DNA from: Boswellia sacra
Lineage: Eukaryota; Streptophyta; Magnoliopsida; Sapindales; Burseraceae
Reading direction: 5' to 3'
Assembly: GCA_013180625.2 (NCBI GenBank)
Contig: SNVD02014757.1
Coordinates: forward strand, 186,001-250,000
DNA length: 64,000 nt
The position numbers were made by a program, and so were the translations under genes. The notes under the pieces were generated by a model, which saw nothing but the letters and a program-made list of their open reading frames with translations, was not told the DNA's origin and ran no database searches. Shown here piece after piece: positions 22,895 to 37,100 of this stretch. The stretch's first letter is position 1, and each line of letters opens with the position of its first letter.

Positions 22895-23884
22895 ATGGGT
22901 TGCGGAGAATCAAAGCATGATATTGCCACTGGGAACACAATTACCAGGAAGAAATCAAAGGGTGGTGAAGGATCCAAGAAGAGCAAGGACATAGAGACCG
23001 TTCTGGAAACCGAAACAAAAGGCAACGAAACGGACTCATTGCTGCAGCAACAACAAAAACAAGAACAACAAGAAGGTGATCATCAGAATGTCAACCACGA
23101 TGGTCGTGGAAATCATCCTGACGAGGCGGATATTACTGTTAGGGACATAGCCGAAAACAAAGAAATGTTAAAGGGAAGAGAGCAGACAGAGAAAGAAGTT
23201 GATGGTGTGGCTGAAGCGCAGAAGACTGCGGCAGCTGAGAGATTAATCTCTAAAGAATCACCAAACCGATACTTTTCTTCGAGGAAAGAAGAGGAAGCCG
23301 CTGATGGAATTGCTTCTGAGGGAAAGTCTGACTATTATACGCCGCGCCATGAAGCTCGCGAGGAGAGTGTGTTCAATGACGACGACAAGGCCAACAACGG
23401 AGTACCGGAAGCCACGAATTTAGTTGAGAAAACAGTAGAAGAAACTAAAATTAAGGGTTTGTCTCTCCCACATCGAATTAATTGCTTTTAGTACTCATGC
23501 ATTGTGTGTCTTTTGGGGAACTTTTTATCAGTTTAATTTGCTAATGTTTGTGCAGCTGAGACTGAAAGTGAAAGTGTGAAGGAGGAGAACTTGGCCAAGG
23601 ACGAAGAAAGAGGAAAAGCTAATACTAATGAAGCAGAAGTTTCAGCTCCTGCTAGTGTAGAAAAGAATCTGAATAATGAAAAGGTGTTTAATTAATTTGA
23701 TTAAGTTTGTAGAACTAGTTACATATGTTATTTTATTTGAGTTTATATTAATTGTGAGTTGTTGTCGTTGTTTATGTTTATTTAAAGGGAAATTCAGACT
23801 ATCTAATAATATGAACGTTTTGCGTGTCAGTATGTGCAGAAGCAGCCGGTCGGTTCACCAACCAAGGATGTGAAGAGTGTCTGA
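22895..23884 (+). CDS. probable N-myristoylated acidic protein, unknown function, 3 exons
   Basis: Exons 22895-23456, 23556-23683 and 23831-23884 join in phase to 247 residues. If exon 1 were read without splicing it would end after 198 codons, but the donor at 23457 and an acceptor of TTTGTGCAG form keep a Lys/Glu-rich frame open. The N-terminus MGCGESKHDIATGNTI has Gly2 and Cys3, the classic N-myristoylation plus palmitoylation signal. The rest is hydrophilic, probably disordered and highly acidic, with a Gln-rich run near residues 50-60, YFSSRKEEE and YYTPRHEAREES. No catalytic domain is visible. Anchoring to the plasma membrane is inferred. I know of no described function. Confidence 0.75.
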
Positions 23885-25130
23885 AGAAAAAATTGGGATT
23901 AGTGAATTCAGATTGTTTTGTGCTTTTATCTTTGTTTGTAAAGTGTATCGATTTGATGGTTAATCTAAGAATAATGCGTATGATGCTTAAAACTCACTCT
24001 CCTTACAATACAAAGCATTTCATTTCTGGTTCCATGTTTTTTCAAAAAGTTATGGAGCGGAGGCAGCCAGTACTTGATTATTTAGTCTATTTTAGATGGA
24101 TTTTCTATTTTCGAAAACAATAAAATATGATATTAAAAAAATCTGTTCTTGTTATAATATTTAAAGCAGTTTAATATCCGTCCTTTCTTAATTACCTCTT
24201 AAATCTTAGTATAAATGAGAGTTTGATGTCATACGTAGTTGACGAGTCTAATGGCTAGAAAAGGCAGATAAACCTTGATTCTATTTCTGTTTCCATAAGA
24301 GCAATGTAACCCGTTTCCCTCGAAGGACATCTTTGACACGTCTGATTCGGATTTGACTAATTCAGCCTTTGACAATAAAACGTTCAGTAGTTCCCCAGCT
24401 TGGTGTGTTATTCCAATAAATACGTATTCCTATAGAACTGGACTACAATCCAAACCAAGTTCAATTAAACAACTCAAGCCACAGGCACAATTATAATTCA
24501 CTTTCCCTTTTTTGCTTTAATGTGAAAAAAGGTTGGGACATCCTTTCCTATTATTGAAAACTTAATCAGTAGTATCATCTCCAATCCCTTAAAACTTAAT
24601 CAATAGTATTAAACCTACAATCCAAATACAACCTATGCAACAACTTTATAACAAAATTTGCTAAAAAAAAAAAAAAAGAAAAAACAAAAATAAATGAAAA
24701 AAATAACATTTCTAATAAAATTTTATCATATAAAATATCACAACAGATTATAAATTTGGATTATATCTAAATTATAAATCTAACAATACTAAACTTAATA
24801 GGTTCAAAGGCAATGTTCAGAAAAGCATCATTTGGTATACCGCTGCGGATTGTAACAATTGCTTCGGGGTCAGTATCAAAGGTAAAGACAATTGATAACA
24901 CGTAAGAATTGGAGCTTATAATTGCGTGTGGTGTCGGTTAACATATTAACAGGGATGATAATGTACACAATTCAATAGCTATATACACAAATCCCTTCCC
25001 CATCCAAGAATGGCCTACCCCCTGAAACAATCCAAAGAAAGACAAAAACTCCTCTTTGTGTGAATGATATCCACGTACAGCTGACCTCTCAGCTATACAC
25101 GAGAAATCACATGCTGATCCAAACAATATT
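23885..25130. other. 3' flanks of the MGCGESK gene and the lipase gene
   Basis: Convergent spacer, AT-rich from about 24120, with a poly-A run near 24663-24680. No gene was recognised. Confidence 0.5.
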
Positions 25131-28100
25131 TCAAACATTTTGGCCCCCAACAGCTGACTCTGTTTTCAATCTCAAAATAGGAGTGGCAAGATTCTTGGAC
25201 AAGACTACATTTCCTTTTAGATCAGTTGTGCTGTAGTTCACTATTCGAGCATCCATCACAATTCCGCATGATCTCCATGTCTCACACCCTAACTCAACAC
25301 CAAAATACACCAAATGATCTGAAATACTGTTCCCAGTCACTGACCTGCATAAAGAATGAGACACAGTCAATAGCGGCTTTTCAAATGATATTGAGACAGT
25401 TGTTTCCTTAAATAAGGAGATATTGGTGAATCTGTGAATTATTAATTGATTTCAACTTTCACAAGTAGTGAAAGCTTACCTGCTGCAGGTTGGATCTTCG
25501 CCTGAACCATCACAAACCTTCTCAACTTTATAAACCAAGCTTCCTAATCCAATGTTATACAGCCATACCTGCGAGAAATAATAGTCTTCTATGTTTACAA
25601 AAGAATAATGAAGAAAAAGAATCTACAAGCCAATAATTAAGTACATGTTAACATAATTAAAGAAAAATATTTCACATATTTAGGGATTGGAAAGTCTAAT
25701 CTCACTTTAGAAGCAACACTCTTCTGCACCAAAATACATGCACCTGACAACAGCATGCACAACATGATTATTCTCACAAATTATTTCTTTTTTGGTTTAA
25801 AGGCTATTCACCAACAGAAGTACCAAAGGCTTTAGGCTTACACCCTTGGCGACAAAATGACATTTCACGCGATAAACGATCCAGCTAAGATAGCTAACCA
25901 ATTGCTTTCAAGAGCTAAAATCAAAGAGTTCTTTGACAGATCAAAATTCACTCATTTGAATTTAGTTCAATAAAATATCACTCAGCCTGGAAATATTACA
26001 GATGGAATATAGAAATTCAATGCAAAGTCAGCAAGATGGAAATAACAAGATCCACGTGCAATAAAAGAGTTGGCAACACCTGTGAGGGCATGGAAGAGGA
26101 GGATAACAAAGCTGAAGTTATCGATTGGGAAGTTTTGGGGATATATTATGAATTTCATCAATATCTAGAATTTATCCATCATTTTGACTAACTCATGGAA
26201 ATTTTCATAATTTAAAAGAGTAAACAAACTGCTGAAATATTAAGGGATACGACTGCCTATGTCAGGATTATTATTAAAAAAAAAAAAAAAAGCAACTTGT
26301 TTCACAAAGGATATACATCTGCTACATGACAATAATCAAAGCCCAAAAATGCAATAAACAAACACAAGTCTTTTAAGTTTTATCTATAGATAATATTAAT
26401 AAGCAAATCATTACCTCTCTAGGGAAGTGGTGGTATGTCTTTTGAGGGAAATAAGAATAGTATGGAGGCAGATGAGGCACTATATCATGTTCATTTGTGA
26501 CTCGGATAGTATTTGGGACGAGTTGGCTGTAGTAAGCTGCAAAAACTGCATTGCCAACACGAGGCTGTCCAAATGTCATAACCTGAACATTATGGACTTT
26601 GTGATTAACCTGCAAATAAAAATATATTCCTCAATCACAACTTCAACTAGTTACAGGGGAAGGCTTTCAGAATAACACTTGAAGAAATATAAAATAAAGC
26701 AATTCTAAAAGATCAAATCTGATATGCTGCACAGTTCAAAAAAAAAAGTTTTGCATAGCCACAAAGCACAGTTATGTCAAATAGGCTTATTAATCATTAC
26801 TTTGAGATCAAGTCCACAAAAGGCAGCCATCGCCCCTCCCATCGAATGTCCTGTTACTATAACCTTAAGGTCTCCATAAATTTCCTTTGATCTTTTAACG
26901 GCATTCAAAATTCCAGGGCGCATTGTTGTGTTGTGGTAAGCACTATAAAATCCATGGTGTACCTGAAATAATGAGATATAACAAAGATCAAAGTTCTAAA
27001 CTCAACTCATTTAGGCTTTAATTGGTTAGATGGATTATTCCCTTATATCTGCCCTGTGTAAGGTATATCCATATAAAAACCTGTGTGAAAAAAAAAAAAA
27101 AAATCTTATTACACACCATTGCATCAGGCATTCCAGGGTAGTTCAAATCAAGCTGTTTCCAAAACAAGTCTTCAACCCAATTCTGAATGCTGAACCCAAA
27201 AGCAATCAATGCATTAAACAACGAACAACTTAAAAATCACTTACATACGCTCTACCAAACATTCCTTTCTTCCAATCTTCCCAATTTTGTATCATTTATA
27301 CTTCTTTAACTCTGGAGAATGCAAATAGATTACAGAACCAACCAGTGAACTTGGCTGCAAACCTCTCCAAGTTTTTCATTCAACTTGTGAACAATCCATT
27401 AGTCAATCCATTGTTCAGCGTAAATTAAAAAAGCGAAGGGTGTGTTTGTTTATATATTTGGAGTTTTTGTTTTCAAAATTTGAAAAGAATACGTGGTTGA
27501 TTTTATAGTTTTTTGAATTTTGAAAATGGTATGCGGTTGATATTGGTTTAAATGTATTGAAATATGTGGAATTTCATAAAACAGTTTTTAGAAAATATAA
27601 ACAAACACAACCAAAAAAATCAATGAGAAATCTATACCTGTGTTCTTGAGTTCCTCTAAAAGCAATAACAATGGCATCAAGATCTTTTGCCACCCCAACA
27701 TATGCCTGCAAATTGATGGTCGTGAATATCAAAATACATACTACAAATATAAACTAAAAGTAAATATCCTGAGGGATATTTAATACGCAACGACACAAAA
27801 AAATGCACCTGTAAGCAGTGTTGGACGTCAACAATCAACTCTATAATCTCAAATCCCTGTTTCCAATTAAAGGAGTATTACGTTAATATATTTTGAGCAA
27901 AAAAACCTACTTGAACATGGTAGTTGGAAATCTAACATCAATCCAGGTACCTTGGTCAAACCATCACATCTTGGGCATGTCCAAGTGAACAGTTCAGTTA
28001 AATCTGACATGTAAACCTGAAATTGAAAACTTTATTTCAGTCATCAAATTTGATTACTATCCTTGTGCAACAGAAACTGAATCAGCAAATGATGTCGGTA

Positions 28101-28644
28101 TATTGATACCATATTCACTTAAAGCAAAATTAACTTAGACAAGGAACTAAGAGGTCACCATAATGAAACAGATAATTGAAATCCTACCCTAGAAACAGTT
28201 TGAACATCAATTTAGTAAGGGAAAAAGAAACTCACAGCTGATGCATACTCCACCAGAATTGTGGCAAGAGTATGATTGTAAATTTGATTACTATCCTTGT
28301 GCTTAATATTAAGTTCTGAAACAACATAAAAGAAAACCCTTATTAGAATAAGATACGAAGCCATACATAAAATTTCTTCCTTCATAAATACTGACTAGTT
28401 GTTTTGTGGCCACCAAACCTCTTACTCGCAAACACAACTTCATTAACATCACGTATCAAGTTTCCATAACCCAGCAACAACGCATTGAATCAAGACTATT
28501 CCGATTACTTTTATTATTAATAATAATAATAAGATAAAATTCCAGATATAATTTCAATTTATGAATCCGATATTTACCTCTACAACAAGAGGAGGAAAAT
28601 ACCCACATAAACACCAACAACATTATCCATCTTTTCTGCCCCAT
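25131..28644 (-). CDS. class 3 lipase, secreted type, 10 exons
   Basis: Exons in transcript order: 28644-28578, 28315-28236, 28016-27951, 27856-27809, 27705-27638, 27189-27117, 26962-26801, 26609-26415, 25568-25480, 25344-25131; 353 residues, all phases agree. Residues 4-20 are hydrophobic (WIMLLVFMWVFSS), a signal peptide or anchor. The alpha/beta-hydrolase core carries IVIAFRGTQ, the nucleophile elbow GHSMGG (Ser174), and NEHDIVPHLPP with probable Asp230; SDHLVYFG supplies the probable catalytic His293. This is the Lipase_3 family, predicted to hydrolyse acyl esters of glycerolipids; the substrate is unknown. The start codon lies 3 bases after an acceptor-like TTTGCAG, so a 5'-UTR intron is likely. 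Arabidopsis At5g18630/At5g18640 are the expected counterparts by position. Confidence 0.93.
27438..27612. mobile_element. 175-bp MITE in a lipase intron
   Basis: The terminal repeats are gggtgtgtttgtttatat on the left and, reversed, ggttgtgtttgtttatat on the right. Inside, the phrases gtggttgatttta, gaattttgaaaa and gcggttgatattgg recur. No reliable target duplication is seen. It sits between exons 5 and 6 of the lipase gene and is related to the relic at about 16780-16870. Confidence 0.65.
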
Positions 28645-31157
28645 GCTCTGCAAATGTAAACGAATAATCAATTAATAATCACCAAACGACGATTCTAGAT
28701 GAACAATAGCAAACAAAATGTCAGAATAACCGACAACTCGGACCTCACCCAACCACCGAATAGGGAGCTACGACTACGATCGGATTGTTCCGTCTCCGTC
28801 AACGCGACGAAAAAGCTACAAGTGATTGCAACCGTCGATTTCGGTCATTAAAGATTTGGAGTCCTTGATGCGGACTACTGTCTGATTGAGAACGGAAGAC
28901 GAGAGAAACAATTAAAGGCGGATGACGAGGAAGAAAAGTAGACGAACACGTATTTTTGTGTCTCTTTTTCCTTTTTTTCTTTAATTTATTTGCCTTGGAC
29001 TCCTTACATTGACTGATTTGGGCCCGTTGAATTACGGTTGTAGTAGATTTTTTTTAATTTTTGGCGTGGTGTGGATGGGTACTTTAGTAATTTTATCCCG
29101 CAGGTAACGTGCATTGGCTCGTGCGGTGCTGGTGCCTTTTGGCCCTTTCCTCTAAATCTGAACTGCAACGGATTAGGCTTCGGTGCTCTCAATCTCTCCA
29201 CCCTTCGTCTTTTGGTTCTACAATTATTTCGTGTAGGAAAATTGAGAGAACATTCCAATGTATATGCGCATACACTCAGTTTTTAACAGATTTTAGTAAG
29301 TTTAGTTTATGTCATCAAGTCTTCGCTTACTTGTCTGATTTTGCTTACCCTTCCCACGTGACTCTTGAGTTTTGAGTAGGCACGTACGTAACGTTAACCA
29401 CGCCCAGCCCATGTTTCTTCTGTTTTGGTTTGCGCTTCGTTTGACTCGATGTTGTCGCCTTGCTATGGAGCAATTAATTTTGTATTAATTCTAAATATAT
29501 AATCAATTCGATTATAAAATGCAATCTCATTAAGTAGTTGATTATCCAATTACATATTATAATCTTTTTATTTGTATTTTTATATTTTTTTCCATTCAAA
29601 ATTATTTTATCAGTTAGGTGAATTTAGTTGTACGTGAACTATTATTCATTTGGATATTATTTTAAATTATTTTCCATGAACTTCATTAATTTTATGGGTG
29701 ACAATTAGCGAAACCGAAGAAAGAAATAGAGTTTATTGTTCCTTTCTTGGATTTTGATAACGTATCATAACAGTTTTTTCATAGATTTGCATAAAACGTA
29801 AAATGGAAAAAAAAATGTTTGGATTCAAGCCATTTAACAGCTAAAGAGATTGCCCACCTTTGCTCGTGTAGTTACCATTATATGATAAATTTGCGAAATT
29901 GTTTGTAAATATTATGAATGAAAGGGGAAATATCTTAATTAAGAATGGCATATAATTTGGTTGGCATTTTGTGAAATACGAAGTTATAGCCAAACAGTGT
30001 ACAGTGCATGTTAAAGATAAAGATGTTAACTGAGTAACATTGATTATAACGGAAATTAAGAGAAAATGATCGTTAGAGAGGCTGTTTCAAAATTTAGTGA
30101 ACCTCAAGCAAACCTATTGCATCTTTTCAATGAAGGGCCGTTAACTAATAAATATTGTAATTAACCCTCAACATAGACAAGAAGCAAACCTAGTATTAGT
30201 GAGAGAGTTTAGTGTATAAACTCAGTAAGAATAAGTTTTGATATTTTAACTTAGTTTTGTTAATGTTGTGACAAAGACATGGAACCGTCTAAAATTTTTT
30301 TTTGAGGGAAATTTTTTAAAATTTAATTAATTTAATTTTGTCTATAAATGGAGTGCCTTGTGCCCCTCAAATATTTACCCTAGCATTTAAGTATATTATA
30401 TAGGTAAAAAATATATATCCTTCATGGACAAGTGAAAGATGCTTTCATTACACGTTGACGTTGATGAAATATTGGCAAATGATGAAGAAGAGCTTGACCA
30501 ACCGCATAGTGAACTGGTAGGTGGAGCTGGAGCAGGTGCAATCGTAGTCTTGGAAACAGAGAACCGCATAATTATATGAAAAACAATAACACATAACAAT
30601 TCATTAGTACAATAAAGTTTTATATAAAATTTGACAAATACATTGCTCATTGAATATGTAATTACCAGTGAATAAGTTAAATTTTGATCATATACCTGAG
30701 TAGAAGATGAAATTAATAGTCTGAAATCATAACAAGTAACAACCCATAATTCACACATGCATTTATAATCAGAAAACATTTTAATCTAATCTAGCCATTC
30801 AAAGTAAAATAGACATAGAAAACAATGATGTGTTACGGCTAACCAACTGTTGAAGAGGGTCGGAGCCCATGGCCCCAGGCAGAGAACCCTAAGCGAGTGG
30901 GCTAACGAGAGCAGCCAGCTCTAGGCGGGAAATAACATTTCCTCTATGAATGGCGGGAAACCCTCAATTCGCACCCAAGCCCAATCGAAACCGCACATCT
31001 CACTCTCCCAAATCGAACGGCTATAAATATCTCTACACACATGCCTCTTTCGCTTTTTTACATCGGACTCCTGCCAAAATTAATTTTACGTCGGTCCTTT
31101 TTTCTCGCTTCGCTCTCTCAAAAAGAAAGAAACCCTCGATCCGAGCACGCGCGACGA
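28645..31157. promoter_or_regulatory. divergent intergenic region between lipase and ISWI genes
   Basis: About 2.5 kb separates two start codons facing away from each other. About 28645-28960 is probably the lipase leader, with a possible 5'-UTR intron. About 30840-31157 is GC-richer ISWI promoter and leader with a TATA box. In between is AT-rich DNA with no recognised gene. Confidence 0.5.
31022..31029 (+). promoter_or_regulatory. TATA box of the ISWI gene
   Basis: TATAAATA lies 136 bases upstream of the ISWI start codon, leaving a leader of about 100 bases. Confidence 0.55.
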
Positions 31158-34100
31158 ATGGCCAAACCCTCGAAGCCACGTGATTCCTCCGACGAAGCCT
31201 TCTCTAACGCCTCCACGTCCTCCGAGGACGAGCAGATTAATGATCAGATCAACGAGGACGACGAGGAGGAGCTCGAGGCCGTGGCGCGCTCCGCCGGCTC
31301 CGATGATGACAACTCCCCCGCCTCCGACGACGAGGCCGCTGCTGACGGCGACGACATGGAAGAGGTGATTATAGGGTTTTATTCGGGTTTGATTTGGTGC
31401 ATTTTTTTTCATTTTGAATTTTAATGTGATGGATCTGGATTGTACGTGCGCCTGTTTGTTGGGGCTGTTTGTGTGAAAGTTGTTGAGTGATAAAACTAGA
31501 ATAATAGAGGTTTTGTGGGGTGAGTTGACTCGGAACAAAGCAATCTAACGCGTTTTATAGTGGGAATTAAGGGGATAATTATTGATAAGAAGTGCGCGTA
31601 GGATAACTGCACGGTTTGAGCTTATGGGTGCACTGTAATGACTGTTATTCAATGATATTTTGAACCAGTGTTTTTCTGAACTTAAATGTTTATGGTCGTA
31701 AATAGTGAGGAACATAACAATTAACTTTTATTTTTTATTTTTTTCGTGGTTGAATACTTCATGTTACAAGAGTTAGGGTTTTTGTTGTATATATATATAT
31801 TCTTTCTGGGTTTCTTTTTTGGGGTTCTCAAACTACTTTCAGTTTTTCTCACTTTTCAGCGTCATGGTGTTCAATGCATTACGTTGATGTTTTGGTTAAT
31901 TTCTGTATGCAGGATGAGAATGGTGGGGCTAATGCAGAAGTTAGTAAGCGAGAAAGGGCTAGACTGAAAGAAATGCAGAAATTGAAGAAGCAAAAGGTTC
32001 AGGAAATATTGGATGCACAAAATGCTGCTATAGATGCTGACATGGTGTGTACTTGTATTATGCATTGTATTTACATCCAAAATGGTTCTAGACCGTGGAG
32101 AATGTTGATCAAAGTATATTAATGTTTATTTTCATGGCAGAACAATAGAGGGAAGGGCCGATTGAAGTATCTGTTGCAGCAAACGGAATTGTTTGCCCAT
32201 TTTGCTAAAGGCGAACAATCTGCTTCTCAAAAGAAGGCAAAGGGAAGGTATTTTAAAGAGTTCTACTGTGTCCTTTATCTCATATTTGCATATCAATGAG
32301 GACATTATTTGTTTCACCTTACTATGCTTATTAGCTATGTACTCGTGTCTTGGTATTGTTTTTGAAGAAGAAATATGCTGTACTTTGTAACCTGTTTTGA
32401 AATAATTGGTCTACATATGAAGTTTGGTATATGATTGTGGAGGGGGTTATAAACATTTGGATGTCCTGAAAAAAATATATCTTAATTGGTTGTTAGACTA
32501 TTACTAGCACTATCGAACAGACCGTAGCTGGTTTACCTCAATTTGGATTGGAAAACAAAGGGTTAAAGGCAAAGAGCCCTCTCTACAATATATAAATTAT
32601 CATTTAAGAGTTGTGTACCCATATTTGTCAAAGGCATTATTTGTTAGTTCTGTTCATTTTGTGCTTCAGAACTAATGTTGCAACAAGCTTGGCTAAAAGA
32701 GCGACTAGACTCTTTGTGCTGGTTTTGTGTGGTTACTTGTCATATTAATTAAATGTTGCTCAATTAGTGAGGTTTACATAATCATTTTATGCATTTAAAT
32801 GTGAACGTATGTTCACTGTGCTATCTTTTGCTAATGAACTTAGGGGTCGTCATGCATCAAAACTAACTGAAGAGGAAGAAGACGAGGAGTGCTTGAAGGA
32901 GGAAGAAGATGGTGGGACAGGAAACACACGACTGGTAACTCAACCCTCTTGTAAGTGTTCAGTCTCTCCCTATATATATAAAGTGTTGTGCAATGTGGCT
33001 ATAGTAGACTTCTATCTTGTGGATTATATATTTATTTCCTTATTTTTATCATGGAGTACCTTAATTTTACTTCATGCTTTAGTTACAGTCTTTATATTAT
33101 ATCTCAAAATGTGTTTAGAATGTCTTTTTTTTTTTTCCTTGGGCATGGGGACATATCTTGGGCTTAAGGGTGACCTTAAAATTTTCTTTGGCAATTTATG
33201 GCACTTTTCATTTACTTTTTAAAATATTTGGAAAAGGACTAATTATCAATGAAATATTGGAAAATCAACTATTGGCTTCTTTCGTGAATTTGATGTAATG
33301 TTAGATAACCATAGAGAAAATTGTGTTTCTCTGCAGGGGTACAAAACCTTTCTTGTCCACTAGTCAAGTTGGTTTTGACCATGAACATGATATCCTTATT
33401 TTTAGCAAGGGTTTCTAGTATTCTTCTGTTTGAACATGCGAACATTTCTTCTGCTTAGTGAATGTATTTTTTATATGTCAATGTTTTTGCCGTCAAGGTG
33501 CAACTGAATTCAAGAGTAATAATGTTTTATTTATTTATTTTTTAAAATTTGTTTTCCTTTCTTTCCAAATTACAGGTATTCAAGGAAAGATGAGGGATTA
33601 CCAACTTGCTGGATTAAACTGGCTCATACGATTATATGAGAATGGTATAAATGGAATCCTTGCAGATGAAATGGTATGCATGAAAACTGAGACTCGCTAT
33701 ATTGATCCTTGTTATCTGAGACATTTTGACTTTATTAGTTAAGTTCATTATTTTGACCTAGGTCTCTGACACTATATCTTTGTGTTGTAAATGATTTCTT
33801 TTCTTCAATTCTTGCTGTGTTATTTGTAATTACCTTTTTTTATTCAATCCAGGGTCTTGGTAAAACATTGCAAACCATATCCTTATTGGGCTACTTGCAT
33901 GAATTCAGAGGAATTACCGGTCCTCATATGGTAGTTGCTCCAAAATCTACCCTTGGTAACTGGATGAATGAAATTCGTCGTTTCTGCCCTGTTCTTCGTG
34001 CTGTAAAGTTTCTTGGGAATCCTGAGGAAAGGGTAAATCACTCAGAGTATGCTTTGATAGAATGTTTCTAGTTCTTATATTGTTGTTTTACTATAATTTT

Positions 34101-37100
34101 TGTCATTCCCATATTCTGCAGAGACATATACGAGAAGAGTTACTGGTTCCTGGGAAGTTCGATGTCTGTGTCACAAGTTTTGAAATGGCCATCAAAGAGA
34201 AGTCTGCCTTGCGTCGCTTCAGCTGGCGCTATATAATCATTGATGAAGCTCACAGAATAAAAAATGAGAATTCTCTCCTTTCGAAAACAATGAGACTTTA
34301 TAATACGAATTATCGCCTTCTTATTACGGGTACTCCACTTCAGGTACTGGTGAAGCATTTCTTTTTTTCATTGTTAGGTTATTTTTCTATTGTTCTGAAC
34401 TCCCTACACCTGAGCATAATTTGAGGAGGGGAATTCCTTTTTTGCAATAACTAAATAATTCATTTTACCTTCAAAATTAAGCTTGTGGGGGTTTTTTAAA
34501 TGCTTTTATTGTGGGTATCGTTATCTTTTTTCTAAATGTAATTTTGTGTCTATGTTTGCTGATGTGTAGAACAATCTTCATGAACTATGGTCCCTGCTTA
34601 ACTTCTTGCTTCCTGAGATATTCAGTTCAGCTGAAACTTTTGATGAGTGGTTCCAAATATCTGGTGAAAATGACCAGCAGGAAGTTGTCCAACAACTTCA
34701 CAAGGTAGTTTTGCGCCATATTATCATTGCTTGTAAATGAAATCTATTTTGTTGAATAGTTTATGATGCTTGTTCATTCCAAAGGTCCTCCGGCCATTTC
34801 TTCTTCGAAGATTGAAGTCAGACGTTGAGAAAGGTTTACCTCCAAAAAAGGAAACAATACTCAAAGTGGGCATGTCCCAGATGCAAAAACAGTACTACAG
34901 GGCATTGCTACAGAAAGATCTTGAAGTTGTGAATGCAGGTGGAGAGCGTAAACGTCTTCTGAACATAGCGATGCAACTGCGAAAATGCTGTAATCATCCA
35001 TATCTCTTTCAAGGTGCTGAACCTGGCCCCCCTTACACTACAGGGGACCATCTTATAACAAATGCCGGTAAATTGTTCTTCTGGATTTTATTGAGTTTCG
35101 CTAGTGGATGATTCATTGTCAAATATGTCTGCATCTTATTAAATTTCATTTTCAGGTAAGATGGTTCTTTTGGATAAGTTGCTTCCAAAGCTAAAGGAGC
35201 GTGATTCTAGGGTTTTAATTTTTTCACAGGTCAGTTCTGTATGAAATCATGACTTGACTAAGAATGCTTGGGATCTTTTATATTTTTATAGAAGTCTGCA
35301 GTTGTACCTAAATTTGTCAGAAATTTTCTTAATAGATGCCTCTTTGGGTTTTTGTTATGTCCATTTTCAATTATTTTCAGTGTGGTTTAATATTTTCCTT
35401 CTTTTTAAAAAATGTTTTTAATTGTGGTGCTGGCTTTACAATTCAGATGACAAGGCTGCTGGACATTCTCGAAGACTACTTAATGTTTCGTGGGTACCAA
35501 TATTGTCGGATTGATGGCAATACTGGTGGAGAAGATCGAGATGCTTCCATTGAGGCCTTTAATAAGCCAGGAAGTGAGAAATTTGTTTTCTTGTTGTCAA
35601 CTAGAGCTGGAGGCCTTGGTATTAATCTTGCCACTGCAGATGTTGTAATCCTTTATGATAGTGACTGGTGAGTTTCTTTCTATTTATTAAGAGATGTTGT
35701 TGGTTCTTTGTGTCTCTTTATGGTTTATTTATGCTAGAAGGTAAATGCAGGAACCCTCAAGTGGATTTGCAAGCACAGGATCGTGCCCATCGAATTGGCC
35801 AAAAGAAGGAAGTTCAAGTGTTCCGTTTTTGCACAGAGGTTTGATTTTTATTTTTATTTTCCAGTTACGTGCCATGATATGAGTTTGTGGTAGTTAGGTT
35901 AATTCTAATGTTGATGAATACGAACAGTACACTATTGAGGAAAAAGTTATTGAGAGGGCTTATAAAAAGCTTGCACTTGATGCTCTGGTCATTCAACAAG
36001 GAAGATTAGCTGAGCAGAAAAGTAAGTGGCTTCTATATTACTAATTATTTATGAAAACTTTTGCTCAGCAACAGATTTTGATGCAGTTCCATCTTTTATT
36101 TATTATTTTTTTCTATGCAGCTGTCAATAAAGATGAACTGCTGCAGATGGTGAGGTTTGGCGCTGAAATGGTTTTCAGCTCCAAGGATAGCACAATTACA
36201 GATGAGGATATTGACAGAATTATTGCTAAAGGAGAAGAGGCTACAGCTGAACTTGATGCAAAAATGAAGAAATTTACAGAGGATGCTATTAAATTTAAAA
36301 TGGATGACAGTATGTAGTTGTTGCCGAAGAATTTTGCCCTTTTGAGTTTCAGTTTCTTGTTTGATGTTAATTCAATTTTATTTGAAAGATGAAAACATAA
36401 ATTATTGGAATTATTTTGTTGTATTGCAGCTGCTGAATTGTATGATTTTGATGATGAGAAGGTAAGGCATCACTATCATATTTTGTCATTTAAATTCGGT
36501 TGGTTTCGGCTTGTATTATTAGTATTGCTTTATTTGCTTATTTCTTGCTTTCCTGCTGTTAAAGGACGAGAACAAGTTTGATTTCAAGAAAATTGTTAGT
36601 GAAAACTGGATTGAACCACCAAAAAGAGAGCGGAAGCGCAAGTAACTGTTATCTCATCTTTGTACTTAAAGTCTGTACATGTTTATTGCTCATCATTGTT
36701 GATTTAATAATTTTTTGTCTTCTGTCCATTTATTAGTTATTCTGAATCTGAGTACTTTAAGCAAACAATGCGCCAAGGTGGTCCAGCCAAACCAAAAGAG
36801 CCACGAATTCCTCGCATGCCCCAATTGTACGCATCTTGTGAAACCATTTTTATTTTGGATTCTGCTTTGTTTTCACAAGCTATAAAGCATTTAATTTTAT
36901 GTCTTTGCTTACCGTGGATAGGCATGATTTTCAATTTTTCAACACTCAGAGGCTGAGTGAGTTGTACGAAAAAGAAGTACGGTACCTAATGGTGGGTATT
37001 ATTTGAGTTAATGTACTTTCTATGCTGTTTCCTGAATTGGTTCAATGCGGGCATTCTCATTATTTTTTCACTCTCAGCAAACGCATCAGAAGAATCAGTT

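Noticed and set aside
31086..31538. 150-codon open frame on the - strand
   Set aside because: It is a shadow of the GC-rich first exon of the ISWI gene and shows no independent coding character.
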